Below, in pieces: positions 63,813 through 64,000 of a stretch of 64,000 bases of DNA. Within the stretch, counting starts at the first letter, position 1; each line of letters starts with the position of its first letter. The DNA comes from Clostridium_I sp963725425. Lineage in GTDB: Bacteria; Bacillota; Clostridia; Clostridiales; Clostridiaceae. The position numbers and the translations under genes were made by a program. The notes beneath the pieces were generated by a model, which saw only the letters and a list, made by a program, of their open reading frames with translations, was not told the DNA's origin and searched no databases. The DNA lies in assembly GCA_963725425.1 (NCBI GenBank), contig CAVRYJ010000045.1, forward strand, positions 496,001 through 560,000. Reading direction: 5' to 3'.

Positions 63813-64000
63813 GAGATAATTTGAAAAATAATATACTGAAAGATGATAATAATATCAGTATTATATACTATGAGTAAATATCATGAAAATTTTCATCAAT
63901 AAAGAAGGGGAAAAACCAAAATATGGGAAAAAAGAATAAAATAACTAATGGATTCAATTGAGTATAATAAAGGAGTATTTCCTAAAAAATTCATAGAAGA

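Overview
The window is A+T-rich DNA from a saccharolytic, spore-forming Clostridium. The evidence is strong Shine-Dalgarno sites, a spore photoproduct lyase, a cggR-gap-pgk-tpi-gpmI-eno operon followed by secG, rnr, smpB and ssrA, and clostridial-type two-component/ABC sugar systems. The order rpoN-cggR-gap-pgk-tpiA-gpmI-eno-secG-rnr-smpB-ssrA suggests the C. beijerinckii/C. saccharobutylicum group; this is an inference from memory of that gene order, not a database result. No rRNA, tRNA or CRISPR array was seen.

Layout. (1) 1-705: the 3' part of an IS110-type transposase. (2) 0.8-25 kb: a pectin/rhamnogalacturonan-type sugar region. A YesM/YesN two-component pair is divergent from an LplB/YtcP-type ABC importer with its lipoprotein binding protein. 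Then come a GH35 gene, remnants of a DUF5107 gene and of a secreted GH43-like gene, a DeoR regulator, a GPH symporter, a polysaccharide deacetylase, an SGNH acetylesterase, a lyase/esterase remnant and an iron alcohol dehydrogenase. After a few small genes follow uronate isomerase (uxaC), a LacI regulator and altronate dehydratase (uxaA), with three matching operator-like sites. Many of the polysaccharide genes are broken by stops, frameshifts and deletions, so the 8-17 kb part is decaying, while the importer and the uronate genes look intact. (3) 25-42 kb: conserved core genes (Cof phosphatase, splB, trmL, degV, rpoN, the glycolytic operon with a well-formed CggR operator, secG, rnr, smpB, tmRNA). 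All look intact.

(4) 42-53.6 kb: an accessory island beginning exactly at the 3' end of ssrA. A large serine recombinase runs toward ssrA; a classic -1 slippery heptamer at its apparent stop would extend it antisense into ssrA. Beyond it lie a truncated aldolase, an IS66 element interrupted by a second IS (15-bp inverted repeats, 6-bp target duplication), an intact pair of exporter-type ABC half-transporters flanked by two gene fragments, and a 408-bp element with IS21-like ends. (5) 53.6-58.5 kb: a beta-glucoside PTS operon (EIIA, BglG-type antiterminator, EIIBC, GH1 phospho-beta-glucosidase) with two RAT/terminator switches; the antiterminator and EIIBC each carry a one-base frameshift at an A-run. 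(6) 58.6-64 kb: TetR regulator, radical SAM/SPASM protein, MerR remnant, a BtrH-family protein, and an ABC-F ribosome-protection protein behind a leader with a short ORF and an attenuator hairpin.

Coordinates of sites were read by eye. Frameshifts are as they appear in this sequence; several lie in homopolymer runs and could be assembly errors.
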